Source of the DNA: Dehalococcoidia bacterium
GTDB taxonomy: Bacteria; Chloroflexota; Dehalococcoidia; Tepidiformales; Tepidiformaceae
Direction of reading: 5' to 3'
Length of the DNA stretch: 64,000 nucleotides
Assembly (NCBI GenBank): GCA_022826585.1
Contig: JAJDUR010000048.1
Location: 1-64,000 of the forward strand
A program made the position numbers and the translations under genes. Below, piece by piece: positions 49,601 through 57,519 of this stretch; the first letter of the stretch is position 1, and each line of letters starts with the position of its first letter. Below the pieces are notes generated by a model. That model saw only the letters and a program-made list of their open reading frames with translations, was not told the DNA's origin and ran no database searches.

Positions 49601-52600
49601 CATCGAGCAGGACCGGGTGCACGCCGAGGCCCGCGCCCTCGATGCCGCCTGGCAGGGCCACCTCCCCGACGGCTTCGCCGTCCCCGCACCACACCCGCTG
49701 GAGCGTCCGGAACTGCGGCCCGAGCTGGATGTTCGCCTCGGCGCGCGCGCGGTAGAACGCCGCCGGGTCCTCCTCCGAGAGCCCGGCCTTCAACGCCTCC
49801 AGGTCCACTCGCTCCCCGGGGCGCGGCGCTCCCCCGCCCGACGCCTGCCCCTCCGCGTGCAGGGTCCAGTCCTCATCCCCGTCCCCTTTGCTGTACACCT
49901 CGACCCGCTCGGCTGCTCCATCGAGCACGACCTGCACCTTGCGGCTGGCGGGGGCCGCCCCCGCCTCCTCGTCCTCCTCCGGCAGGACGAGCGCCGTTCG
50001 TATCTGCAGGTCCTCGACCACCACCGGCCCCTCCCCGTCCGGCGCGGCGGCCGCCGCCGCCAGCGCCCCGTAGAGCGCGCCCGGCGTGATCACGCGCCCG
50101 AACACGCGGTGGTCGTCCAGCCACGCCGGATCGTCGGTCGACATCTCCGTCTCGAAGAGCACTTCGCCCCGGGGCGACTCGTGCCGAACGCCCAGCAGCG
50201 GATGCCCCGTCGTGAGCCGCCGCCGCCGCGGCGCCTCCACCCAGTGTCGCTGTCGCTGGAAGGGGTAGGTCGGCAGCGAGATGCGCCGCCGCTCCTCGCC
50301 CGCGTACAGCCCCTCGAATGAGATGGCGAGCCCCGCCTCGTACGCCTTCGCCACCGCCTCCACGAAACCGCTGTCGCCCGTCTCCTCCGCCTCGGCGGGA
50401 CCGAGCTGGCTCATGACGACGGCCGGCGCGGACGCGCCCGGCCAGTTCATCGACACCATCGTTCCCAGGACCGCCTGCGCCCCCACCTCGATCACAACAT
50501 CCACGCCCAGCGCTTCGAGCGTGTTGATGCACTCGCGGAAGGCCACCGGTTCCCGTGCGTGCCGGCGCCAGTACGCCCCGTCGGCCCTCGCGGTGGGCTC
50601 GACCACCCGGCCCGTCGTGCTGCTGATCAGGTTGATCGACGGTGGCGCGATGTCCAGGTCCGCGAAGATGGCCTCAAGGCCGTCCAGCGCGGGCTCCACG
50701 AGGGCGCTGTGGTAGGCGATGCTCTTTCGCAGCTGCCTCGCCCACAAGCCTTCCGAATCGAAGCGCTCCACGAGCGCCTGCACGTCCTCTTCGGGACCGC
50801 TGACGACCTGCTGTGCTCCGTTGTCCGCGGCGATGCTCACGTCCAGCCCCGAGGAGGCGGCGTTTTGCTCATCCACCGCCGCCGCCACGCGATCGGCCGG
50901 CGCGAACACCGCCGCCATCGCCCCCTTCTCCGGCAGCCCCGCCATCAGCACGCTGCGACGAGCGGTGAACCGCATGCCGTCCTCCAGGCTGTAGACCCCG
51001 GCTGTCTGCGCCGCCGCGATCTCGCCCAGGCTGTGCCCCACCACCGCCTCCGGGCGTACGCCCACGCTCTCCCAGAGCGCAGTCAACGCGCACCCCAGCG
51101 CGTAAACCGCCGGCTGCATCCAGTCGGCATCGTCCAGGTCATGCGCATCGCTTCGCCCGAACATCACCTCGAGCAGGGACTCGCCCCGCTCCTCGCGGAA
51201 CACCGCGTCGCAGCGGTCGAGCACCGCCCGCGCCACCGGCTCGCGCTCATAGAGCGCCTTGCCCATGCCCACCCACTGGCTCGACCCGCCCGTGTACGCG
51301 AACGCCACCCTTGTCGCCGTGCCCGGTCCGGGGCCGGTAGCCGCCTCGGCGAGCGCCTTCAGCCCCTCCCGTAGCGACTCGGCATCGCGGAAGGCCACGC
51401 CCGCCCGGTGGCCGAAGTGGCTGCGCCCGACGCCCGCCGTCCACGCCATGTCGGGAAGAATCTGGCCGGCTGTATCTGCGTCCTCCAGCTCCCCGGAGCG
51501 CTCGTCCAGCCATTCGAGGTAGCGCCCCGCCAGGTCTCCCACCGCTTCGTCGGACTTGCCCGAGAGGGGCAGCAGCCGCGTCGTCCGCGCCTCCCCCGCG
51601 CCGTCCGGCGCCGGCTCCGGCAGGGAAACGATGACGGGACGCGGTGGACCGGAGGTCCAGGCCCGTTCCGCGCCCTTACCGTCGCGAGCGCCATGTCCCC
51701 GCACGAGGACGTGCGCGTTCGTCCCGGACCACCCGAATGCGCTCACGCCCGCCAGCGGCGGCCGCTTGGTAGCCGGCCAGGGCGTCGTCTCCGTCGTCAC
51801 TCGCAGGGGCAGTTGCTCCCAGTCGATCGCCGGGTTCGGGTCGCGGAAGTTCAGGTGCCGCGGGATCAGGCCGCGCTCGACCGCGAGCGTCGCCTTCATC
51901 AAGCCCGCGACTCCCGCCGCCGCCTCGAGGTGGCCGATGTTCGTCTTCACCGATCCGATCAGCAGCGGGTTCGTGTGATCGCGGCCGTGGCGGTAGGCCG
52001 TCCCGATCGCCTGCGCCTCGATCGGGTCGCCCACCGGCGTTCCCGTCCCGTGCGCCTCCACGTAATCCACGTCCGACGCCTGCGCGCCTGCCCGCGCAAG
52101 CGCGTCTTCGACGACGCGCTCCTGCGCCTCGCCGCTCGGGACCGTGAGTCCGGGCGTGGCGCCGTCCTGGTTCACCGCCGACCCCGCGATCACGCCCCAG
52201 ATGCGATCCCCGTCCGCCTCCGCCTCGCTCAGCCGCTTCAGGACCACGATCCCGCAGCCCTCGCCCCGCACGTACCCGTCCGCGGCGGCGTCGAATGTCT
52301 TGCACTGGCCGTCCGGCGCCAGCATCCCCGCATTGCCGCGCAGCTCGGTCAGCCGCCCCGACACGATTGCGTGGACGCCGCCGGCCAGCGCCAGGTCGGC
52401 TTCGCCCCGCTGCAGCCCCACCACCGCCTGGTGAACCGCCACCAGCGACGACGAGCAGGCCGTGTCGACGGCCATCGCGGGCCCGTGCAGCCCCAGCGCG
52501 AAGGCCACGCGCCCGATGGCCGTGTTGAAGGACGTGCCGCTGACCGAATAGAGGCTGGTGATCGGCTCCGCCGAGTCGGTCGAGTCCATGATCAGCCACC

Positions 52601-53015
52601 GGTAGTCGTAGTTGCTGATCCCCGCGTAAACCCCCGTCCGGCTGCCCGCCAGCCCCTCCGCGTCGATCCCCGCATCCTCCAGCGCCTGCCAGCTCGTCTC
52701 CAGCATCATCCGCTGCTGCGGGTCCAGCAGTTGCGCCTCGACCGGCGAGATGCGGAAGAAGGTCGCGTCGAACTGGTCGATGCCGTCGACGTAGGCGCCG
52801 AAGCGGCAGGCTTCGTGCTGCACGTCCGCATCGGGGAACAGCTGGCCGATGCGCCCCTCCCCGGAGCCGGGGACGCCCTCGATAATTCCGCTCTCGCCCG
52901 CCTCCAACAGCCGCCAGAAGGCGTCCAGGTTCTCCGCCCCCGGGAAGCGGCAGGCCATGCCCACGATCGCGATGGGCTCGTCCCTCGGAACCGCTGCTGC
53001 CTCGTCTTCTGCCAT
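43608..53015 (-). CDS. Type I modular polyketide synthase, highly reducing module plus terminal AT-less ketosynthase
   Basis: The 3135-residue enzyme reads: KS1 about 12-435 (Cys187 in DTACSSS), AT about 565-870 (Ser662 in GHSLGE), DH about 945-1230 (His969 in DHRVFG), C-methyltransferase (LEVGAGTG near 1470), structural KR half about 1640-1810, ER about 1855-2165 (HAAAGGVGLAAVQ), KR about 2175-2350 (TGGLGGIG, but His2320 where the catalytic Tyr is usual), ACP (Ser2482 in GMDSL), KS2 about 2548-2970 (Cys2715 in DLACAGS). After KS2 come the KS-AT linker and the post-AT YPFERRRFW linker, with no AT between. No thioesterase, other PKS, NRPS or PPTase gene adjoins. A reduced, C-methylated chain is expected, probably handed to KS2. 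GGGGAGC supports the ATG at 53015. Confidence 0.93.
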   Translation of the reverse strand: MAEDEAAAVPRDEPIAIVGMACRFPGAENLDAFWRLLEAGESGIIEGVPGSGEGRIGQLFPDADVQHEACRFGAYVDGIDQFDATFFRISPVEAQLLDPQQRMMLETSWQALEDAGIDAEGLAGSRTGVYAGISNYDYRWLIMDSTDSAEPITSLYSVSGTSFNTAIGRVAFALGLHGPAMAVDTACSSSLVAVHQAVVGLQRGEADLALAGGVHAIVSGRLTELRGNAGMLAPDGQCKTFDAAADGYVRGEGCGIVVLKRLSEAEADGDRIWGVIAGSAVNQDGATPGLTVPSGEAQERVVEDALARAGAQASDVDYVEAHGTGTPVGDPIEAQAIGTAYRHGRDHTNPLLIGSVKTNIGHLEAAAGVAGLMKATLAVERGLIPRHLNFRDPNPAIDWEQLPLRVTTETTPWPATKRPPLAGVSAFGWSGTNAHVLVRGHGARDGKGAERAWTSGPPRPVIVSLPEPAPDGAGEARTTRLLPLSGKSDEAVGDLAGRYLEWLDERSGELEDADTAGQILPDMAWTAGVGRSHFGHRAGVAFRDAESLREGLKALAEAATGPGPGTATRVAFAYTGGSSQWVGMGKALYEREPVARAVLDRCDAVFREERGESLLEVMFGRSDAHDLDDADWMQPAVYALGCALTALWESVGVRPEAVVGHSLGEIAAAQTAGVYSLEDGMRFTARRSVLMAGLPEKGAMAAVFAPADRVAAAVDEQNAASSGLDVSIAADNGAQQVVSGPEEDVQALVERFDSEGLWARQLRKSIAYHSALVEPALDGLEAIFADLDIAPPSINLISSTTGRVVEPTARADGAYWRRHAREPVAFRECINTLEALGVDVVIEVGAQAVLGTMVSMNWPGASAPAVVMSQLGPAEAEETGDSGFVEAVAKAYEAGLAISFEGLYAGEERRRISLPTYPFQRQRHWVEAPRRRRLTTGHPLLGVRHESPRGEVLFETEMSTDDPAWLDDHRVFGRVITPGALYGALAAAAAAPDGEGPVVVEDLQIRTALVLPEEDEEAGAAPASRKVQVVLDGAAERVEVYSKGDGDEDWTLHAEGQASGGGAPRPGERVDLEALKAGLSEEDPAAFYRARAEANIQLGPQFRTLQRVWCGDGEAVGEVALPGGIEGAGLGVHPVLLDGLLQVMGAARTLSGAEGDDTYLPFAWDRFWAAGPLPERVVCHARMREAGGDGEEERPTAPREALSGDLRIYTPDGIEIGGLDGYTAKRASRAALLSGTEGVQELLYEVIWEDHPLPPGIVPADFLPAPLGVAAEWRPYAEYLREENVEPEGRAALLADLERMAWSMAFTALERLGWERKAGETVEPEVLRERLQVQEVHGKLFRRMCEMLATAGVLEEAGDNFVVKVGAGDPLPERLPADAIAFADEITGLYEHGTTEIGLFRRCGAALAEVLIGEADPLTLLFGSGDPTPADLYKLAPFARASNRMLADAVTELLRDLPEGRRLRVLEVGAGTGSATAVVLPELPEGRYDYTYTDISAGFFAEAETLFGGSEASIDYQALDIEKDPIEQGFDPHGYDLVIASNVLHATRFLNETLENCRALLAPSGLLVALETMRGLRWMDMTFGQLDGWWRYADDYRPDHALVGPDVWKRALGEAGFVEAEVLGPDSVNRPDRGIIVARGPEEVLEPAGAWILAADGGGAAEKLAAELAAHNQTVVPGPEDAESRDSWRALAEGLPDDIPLHGAVHLVALDGHGADSTTTELAEDAQRATASALALTQGLADADAMPAKGVWFLTRGGQVLEREREGELAGALLWGFGKVAEREAPQLEPRLIDLDPGTETSPADIVNELLYPDEETHIAYRSGYRQAARLVRLADVPARLPLPEQTGWTIKPDAGGALEQLRIEPLPERPLQPREVRVAIEALGLNFRDMFVALGTFEDELGGELCGRVIEVGDEVSTVAVGDRVAGLGLATFRSEAVVVEDLIVKVPEGIPLDALATFPMAFVSAALSFEYAQLTAGDRVLIHAAAGGVGLAAVQLAQVAGAEVFATASAPKQAYLRSLGVEHVFDSRQTAFAEQILEATDGEGVDVVLNSLTGPGFIDASLSCLKEGGRFAEMARVDNFTEEEMAAARPDVSYSILTVEILKEEEPAIPGAALRRVMERVEAGELAPLNRIRWPLAESEAAIKYMRAARHIGKIVLTNSALETGELRGDRTYLVTGGLGGIGCAVAGWLADRGAGVIVLNGRRDPDAEAVEAIAALRARGVRLEVELADVTDSEAIDAMLARIDESLPPLAGVIHSVGVLSDAALTNQTWESFEDVLWPKVLGAWHLHRATLDRDLDLFVLFSSVAGVLGNPGQANHSAANAFLDQLAGHRRALGLPGQAIAWGAWEGIGEAEEQRQRIGRQLEAVGTGWINSQQGLQALERLLRQDATTGLVASLDWQVFSENIEQRSPLLEHLLASTEGGDEGGDSQADLLAGLRYASPEDREQALITFLQGELQAVMRLATAPLPSVDFADLGMDSLMAVELRNRMNRAFDGEYVASNTIVFDYPSVAGLARHLAEELGDTSEAPAPSTEPAPAARRSAVEAGEGIAIVGMACRFPGGEDLDAFWELLESGGSAVTDGRRDAGAWDGVAGDPKAESAMYRRGGFLNRLDEFDASFFRIQPIDARAMDPQQRLLLETSWGAIEDAGMDPDGLKGSRTGVFAGLGNGEYRRVVAAAGREDSYYGTNTGVAVGRVAFALGLEGPAVPVDLACAGSLVAVHQAVVALERGEIDLALAGGANAVLATSTMRFLDEAGMLSTSGRCAPFDASADGYVRGEGSGMVMLKRLSDAEADGDRIWGVIRGSAVNQNGAGLGLTVPSGPAQVRAIEDALSRAGVAPADIDYLEAHGAGTEMGDAAEMNAVTAVFGRGREADQPLLMGSVKTNIGHLESAASVAGLIKTVLAMKRGVIPRHLHFENPNPEIDWERAPVEVTVEATTWPANPERPPLAAINAFAISGANAHLVVEGYNEPEAAVSAEGEDAAAGTEASATRFLPLSARSEGALRALAARYLGWLEGRSADLAAAGSATDALLSDMAYTASVGRRHFAHRVGLTFRDAASLREGLEALASADNPVAPDRSEEGSGVAEEAARAYEEGLDVDFASLFAGEKRRRIALPGYPFERRRFWVQPKNA

Positions 53016-53251
53016 CCGCTGCTCCCCGGCGGGCTCCCGCCCCGCCACCGGCCCGCGCGCGACTCACGCGCGGCGATCGGACCATAGCACGCAGCGTAGC
53101 CGCACTCTGTGGGTTGGCCTACCCCCGAGCCGGGGAGACGCGTGACGCACACCCTCGAACGGGACCCCCGCCTCCCACGAGAAAGGCCCGCCTGGAGATC
53201 GCCACGACCGTCCGCGTCGGCCTCCCGCCCCGTCCGCACTGTTCATGACCC

Positions 53252-54079
53252 TTACCGCACGAACGTGTCCGCCAGCAGCCAGATAGCCACCAGCAGGAGC
53301 ACTGTCGAGAGGGCGCGGAGGATGACGGCGCCCCGCACCCGCAAGGCCACTCGCGCCCCAACCTGCGCGCCCACCACGGCGCCGGCCGCGATCAGCCCCG
53401 CCCGCGTCAGGTCCTCTTCCAGCTGGAGTCCTCCCGTCACGAGGTGAAACGTCGCCGCCGCCAGTGCGATCAGCGCGTAGGCGAACTGGCTCGTGGCGGT
53501 GGCGATGTGCACCGGGAATCGCAGGACGATCGTCATGAGCGGCACCTGCAGGACGCCGCCGCCCGCCCCGAGCAGCCCGGAGACGAACCCCATCGCTCCC
53601 GCGATCGTCAGGCCGTGCCAGAGGCGGAAGGTGTAGAAGAAGTTCTGGCCGCGCCGGTCCCGGATGCGCCGGGAGACCGCCCCCCGTCCCGTGATCGGTT
53701 CCCGGTAGCCCCGGAACGGCCTTCGCACGATGAGGTGCGTCGCCACTCCCGCCAGCGCCACCGCGAACACGATGGCAAAGGCCTGCCGCGGGATGACGCC
53801 GACCAGCAGCGCTCCCCCGATCGCCCCCGGGATGGCCGCCAGCGCCCACCACAGCCCGCTGCGGTAGTCGATGCGCTGCTGCCAGGCGTAGGCCACTGCC
53901 CCGGAGGTCGCGTTGGCGAACACCACGGAGAGGGAGATGGCCGTGACCGTGGCCGCATCGCGTTCGGGGTAGGCCACCAGGAGGATGGGGACGAGGAGGA
54001 ATCCGCCTCCCGCCCCCACCACCGCGCCGAACACCCCCACCCCCAGCCCCAGGAGGACGAGCAGCAGCGCCTCTAGCAC
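53252..54079 (-). CDS. TauE/SafE-family permease
   Basis: The 275-residue membrane protein has two repeated halves, each opening with a glycine-rich motif: GAVVGAGGGFLLVPILL near the start and FVSGLLGAGGGVLQVPLM in the middle, with about eight spans. TauE/SafE proteins move sulfonates, sulfoacetate or other organosulfur or carboxylate anions, often outward. The GTG start is chosen because GGGGAGG lies about 5 bases upstream. It lies upstream of the PKS on the same strand but with a 236-base gap, so cotranscription is uncertain. Confidence 0.85.
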   Translation of the reverse strand: MLEALLLVLLGLGVGVFGAVVGAGGGFLLVPILLVAYPERDAATVTAISLSVVFANATSGAVAYAWQQRIDYRSGLWWALAAIPGAIGGALLVGVIPRQAFAIVFAVALAGVATHLIVRRPFRGYREPITGRGAVSRRIRDRRGQNFFYTFRLWHGLTIAGAMGFVSGLLGAGGGVLQVPLMTIVLRFPVHIATATSQFAYALIALAAATFHLVTGGLQLEEDLTRAGLIAAGAVVGAQVGARVALRVRGAVILRALSTVLLLVAIWLLADTFVR

Positions 54080-54269
54080 GCACGCCTCCCCGAGCGAGCC
54101 GCGAAGCGTCCCTCGCGCCCGCGACCCGTCATGCCTGAACGATACCCCTGTCCCAGCCGCCGCCCCCAACCGCCGCCGCTCCGCCCTCCCCTACCCCACG
54201 CGGGCACGCCGGGCCGCTAGAATGCGATTACGTTGAATACAGCCGGGAATGCCCGGCCAGGGGGGAATC

Positions 54270-55370
54270 ATGGCAGCGCGAGTCGTAATCTCCGCCGACA
54301 GTCACACCGAGAGGTTCCTCGACCTCTCCGAGTACATCGAGCCCAAGCACCGCCCCAGGATGGATGAGCTCAACAAGCGCGACGAGGAGCGGCTGCAGAA
54401 GATCCTCGCGAACATGCGCGCGCGCGGGCAGGAGACCTCCTACTCAGGGCGCACGAACACCATGGAAGAGTTCCGCATCACCGTCGATCTCGGCGACCGC
54501 ATGAACGCCATCACCAGCGACGGCGTCTGCGCCGAGGTCGTGATCGAGCGTGGCGGTTCCCGCGCGCCCGACGTCGAGTTCGTGCGGGCTTGCAACAAGG
54601 CCTACTACCGCTGGTTCGCTGAGCACTTCGCCGACGAGGCGTACCGCTTCATCGGCGTGGCCGCCATCACCATCGCGGAGATGGACAGGGCCCTGGAGGA
54701 GCTTCGCGAAGCCCACGATCTCGGCTTCCGCGCCCTCATCCTGCCCGGCTCTCACTACTGGTTCCCCGGCGCCCTCCCCTTCCACGACCGCAGCTACGAC
54801 CCGCTCTGGGCGCAGGTGCAGGAGATGGGCATGCCCGTCCTCTTCCACCCCGGCTTCGGCCGCGAGAATCCCATCCTCGAGGCCGACCCCGACAGCCAGG
54901 TCTTCAAGTACGGTCCCCTCACGACCCTCGAGCTTCGCGCCGCCCTCAAGCACTTCCTGCTGGGCGGCATCGCCGAGCGCTTCCCCGACCTCAACTTCGG
55001 CTGGGTCGAGGCCGGCAGCCTCTGGGTTCCGCCCCTGCTCGACGAGTACGACGCGCTGGTCAAGCGCCGCCCCGGCGGCCAGAGCCAGGAGCTGCTCCCG
55101 AGCGAGCTCTTCCGCCGCCAGGGCTTCTGTGCGGGGCCGCTCACGAAGTCGGAGGTCGACGCCCGCCATCGCCTCGGCATCGACAACCTCATGTTCGGGA
55201 CGGACTACCCCCACCCCGAGGGCACCTTCCCCAACACGCAGTCGATGATCGACGAGATGTTCGAGGGCGTCAGCGACGAGGAGACCCACAAGATCCTCGC
55301 CTCCAACGCCGCGCGTGTCTTCAACCTCGACATCGGGCGGCTGACCAGCTCGACCGTCGCGGTCGGCTAG
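54270..55370 (+). CDS. Amidohydrolase-2 family metal-dependent hydrolase
   Basis: The 366-residue protein has the TIM-barrel amidohydrolase signs: ISADSHTE at the first strand, LILPGSHYWFP, VLFHPGFGREN with metal-site His, and FGTDYPHPEGTFPN at the last strand with the catalytic Asp, then a capping helix DEETHKILASNAARVFNL. Such enzymes hydrolyse or decarboxylate aromatic and cyclic acids in the cytoplasm. TAGAAT at 54218-54223 is a plausible -10. ATG 54270 follows GGGGGGA. Similar proteins are expanded in SAR202-like Chloroflexota that degrade recalcitrant organics. Substrate unknown. Confidence 0.88.
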   Translation: MAARVVISADSHTERFLDLSEYIEPKHRPRMDELNKRDEERLQKILANMRARGQETSYSGRTNTMEEFRITVDLGDRMNAITSDGVCAEVVIERGGSRAPDVEFVRACNKAYYRWFAEHFADEAYRFIGVAAITIAEMDRALEELREAHDLGFRALILPGSHYWFPGALPFHDRSYDPLWAQVQEMGMPVLFHPGFGRENPILEADPDSQVFKYGPLTTLELRAALKHFLLGGIAERFPDLNFGWVEAGSLWVPPLLDEYDALVKRRPGGQSQELLPSELFRRQGFCAGPLTKSEVDARHRLGIDNLMFGTDYPHPEGTFPNTQSMIDEMFEGVSDEETHKILASNAARVFNLDIGRLTSSTVAVG

Positions 55371-55395
55371 GGACGGTCCCGGAGACGGCAACAAG

Positions 55396-55425
55396 GCCCC
55401 GGCCGGAACCACGGCCGGGGCTTTT
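55396..55425. terminator. Rho-independent terminator between amidohydrolase and permease genes
   Basis: GCCCCGGCCG (55396-55405) and CGGCCGGGGC (55412-55421) form a perfect 10-bp stem with a 6-base loop, followed by TTTT on the plus strand. It lies 26 bases after the amidohydrolase stop and directly beyond the stop of the opposite permease gene, so it may serve both directions. Confidence 0.85.
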
Positions 55426-55439
55426 CGTGCCATGCCCGA

Positions 55440-56342
55440 TCAGGAGAGCCGGCGGGCGTAGGGGTTGATCGCCGCGTTGATGGCATCGGCAAGCAGGTTC
55501 AGGCAGAGCAGCAGGAAGGCGAGAATGGCGCCCGGGAAGACCGGATACCACCATGCGTGCTGGAGGTACGGCCGGCTGTCGTTGACGAGCCCGCCAAGCG
55601 ATGGCGTCGGCGCCTGTTCGCCGAGTCCGAAGTAGCCCAGGGCCGCCACGATCAGCACCCCGCTCGCGATCGCCAGCGCCACCTGCGTGAGCAGTGGCGG
55701 CAGCGCATTGAGCACGATGTGCCGGAAGATGATGCGCGGCGTGCTGGCCCCGAGCACCTGGGCCGCCAGCACGTAGTCCTTGTTCCGCTCGCCCAGCATC
55801 TGCGCGCGCGCCAGGCGCGTGAATCCCGGGATGGCGAAGACCACGATCGCGATCCCGATGTTCTCGAGGCCCTGGCCCAGGATGGTCAGGATGGCGAACG
55901 CGACCAGCAGGCCGGGGAAGGCCAGCAGCGCATCCACTAGGCGCATCACGAACGCATCGGCCCACCCCCTGACGAACCCCACGGTGAATCCCGTCATGGT
56001 GCCCAGGACGGCCCCCGTCAACACCGCAAGGAAACTCAAGGTGAGCGCGGTCTGAAGCCCGTGGAGATTGCGGGAAAAGAGGTCGCGCCGCAGCTCGTCG
56101 GTGCCGAACGGATGGTTCCAGGAGGGCGACAGGAGCCTCGCGGAGGCGTCCTGCGCGATCGGGTCGTGCCAGGCGATGAGCGGGGCCGCAACGGCGGCCA
56201 CGACGATGACGAGCAGCCCTCCAACGGCGATCGCCCCCTGCGGGTTGCGAAGCAGGCGGCGCAACGTGTCCGCCCACATCGACTGGGTGACGCGCGACCT
56301 GAACGTGGTCAGACCTTCCTGGCCGGTCGCCGCAACGCTCAT
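55440..56342 (-). CDS. Dpp/Opp-type ABC importer permease, DppC-like
   Basis: The 300-residue protein has a basic N-terminus, six spans, the periplasmic NHPFGTDELRRDLFSRNLHGLQTAL segment (in parts) typical of DppC, and the EAA loop YVLAAQVLGASTPRIIFRHIVLNALPP. Its start overlaps the DppB-like stop by four bases. With the divergently encoded Tat lipoprotein at 57520 it makes an importer without a local ATPase. It should lie in the cytoplasmic membrane. Confidence 0.9.
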   Translation of the reverse strand: MSVAATGQEGLTTFRSRVTQSMWADTLRRLLRNPQGAIAVGGLLVIVVAAVAAPLIAWHDPIAQDASARLLSPSWNHPFGTDELRRDLFSRNLHGLQTALTLSFLAVLTGAVLGTMTGFTVGFVRGWADAFVMRLVDALLAFPGLLVAFAILTILGQGLENIGIAIVVFAIPGFTRLARAQMLGERNKDYVLAAQVLGASTPRIIFRHIVLNALPPLLTQVALAIASGVLIVAALGYFGLGEQAPTPSLGGLVNDSRPYLQHAWWYPVFPGAILAFLLLCLNLLADAINAAINPYARRLS

Positions 56343-57283
56343 CGGACCCTCACCCTCGGGTCGACGAACCCGTAGATGATGTCGGCCAGCAGGTTCGCGG
56401 TCACGAAGATGACGACGAGCAGGACCAGCACGCTCTGCACCACGAGGTAGTCCAATCGCTGGATCGCTTCCACCACCACCCGGCCCAGCCCCGGCCGCGT
56501 GAAGACTGCCTCGATGATCACGACCCCGGTCAGCACTTCACCCACCTGCAGCGCCATGATCGTGATGACGGGAATGAGCGAGTTGCGGAGCGCGTGTCGC
56601 ACGATCACCGTGCTCTCTCCGAGTCCCTTCGCCCTCGCCGTGCGGACGAAGTCCTGGCCGATGACGTCCGTAATCGTGGTTCGCGTGTAGCGGGCGAGCA
56701 CCGCGCTAATGGGCAGCGCCAGCGCGATCACGGGCAGGGCGAGGTGGTGCAGCGAGTCCACCGGGTCGTCCAGGATCGACACGCGGCCCAGGGAGGGGAA
56801 CCAGCTGAGCTCGGCCGCGAAGACCCAGAGCAGGATGATGCCCGTCACGAAGCTGGGAACGCCGACCGCCACCATGGTGTAGCCGGAGAGGAGCCAGTCC
56901 CACACGCTTCTGGGCTTCACTCCTCCCATGATGCCGAGCGGAATGCCGAGCAGGATGGCCACGACGTAGGCGGCGATCCCAAGCTCCAGCGTGGGGGGAA
57001 AGTTGATGGAGAACAGGCGGCTCACGCTCAGTCCCGTGTGGAAGGAGTACCCGAAGTCCCCCTGCACCAGGTCGCCCAGCCAGCGCACGTACTGCTCGGG
57101 CCAGCTGTCGTGCAGGCCGAGCTGGTCCCGGATGGCGTAGAGGTCCTCCGCCGTGGCTTCCTCGCCCGCGATTACGAGCGCGGGGTCTCCCGGAATGATC
57201 CGCAGCACCAGGAATGCGATGACCGTCCCCAGGAAGAGGATGGGAATGGTCTGCACCACCCGGTTCACGATGAACGGAGCCAT
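56339..57283 (-). CDS. Dpp/Opp-type ABC importer permease, DppB-like
   Basis: The 314-residue protein opens MAPFIVNRVVQTIPILFLGT, includes IIPGDPALVIAGEEAT and LVQGDFGYSFHTG, and has the EAA loop DFVRTARAKGLGESTVIVRHALRNSLIPV, all standard DppB elements. ATG 57283 is chosen because the first span follows at once. It heads a two-gene unit transcribed away from the binding-protein gene; 57284-57519 must hold both promoters (TATAGT at 57418-57423 for the plus strand). Confidence 0.9.
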   Translation of the reverse strand: MAPFIVNRVVQTIPILFLGTVIAFLVLRIIPGDPALVIAGEEATAEDLYAIRDQLGLHDSWPEQYVRWLGDLVQGDFGYSFHTGLSVSRLFSINFPPTLELGIAAYVVAILLGIPLGIMGGVKPRSVWDWLLSGYTMVAVGVPSFVTGIILLWVFAAELSWFPSLGRVSILDDPVDSLHHLALPVIALALPISAVLARYTRTTITDVIGQDFVRTARAKGLGESTVIVRHALRNSLIPVITIMALQVGEVLTGVVIIEAVFTRPGLGRVVVEAIQRLDYLVVQSVLVLLVVIFVTANLLADIIYGFVDPRVRVR

Positions 57284-57519
57284 GTCCCTCGCTCTCCGGC
57301 CCTGCCTGTGGGCGCTGCACGGGCGCGCGATGGCGCCGTGAGCATACACAGACCGGCACCCGGACGGTCCGGGCGCCACGGGCGCGCAGCCCGGCCCCCG
57401 GGGCCATGTCGGAGGGGTATAGTACCGGCCACGCGTCAGAGGCCGCGCAGCCGGCGTTCGTTCTGAGCGCCGCCCGGCTGGCGCTGGGAAACACGATTGC
57501 GACCACGAGGGAGGTTCCC

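Noticed and set aside
43506-50321. A 2271-residue open frame on the plus strand
   Set aside because: It lies antisense to the PKS in GC-rich DNA, is Arg/His/Pro-rich without domains, and all recognisable motifs are on the minus strand.
43608-53015. PKS as the siderophore synthase for the adjacent iron transporters
   Set aside because: There are no NRPS, catechol or hydroxamate genes, and the product predicted is a reduced methylated chain; proximity alone is not enough.
53111-53124. GGGTTGGCCTACCC, near-palindrome upstream of the PKS
   Set aside because: Twelve of fourteen positions pair, but such GC-rich palindromes are common here and no second copy or promoter element supports it.
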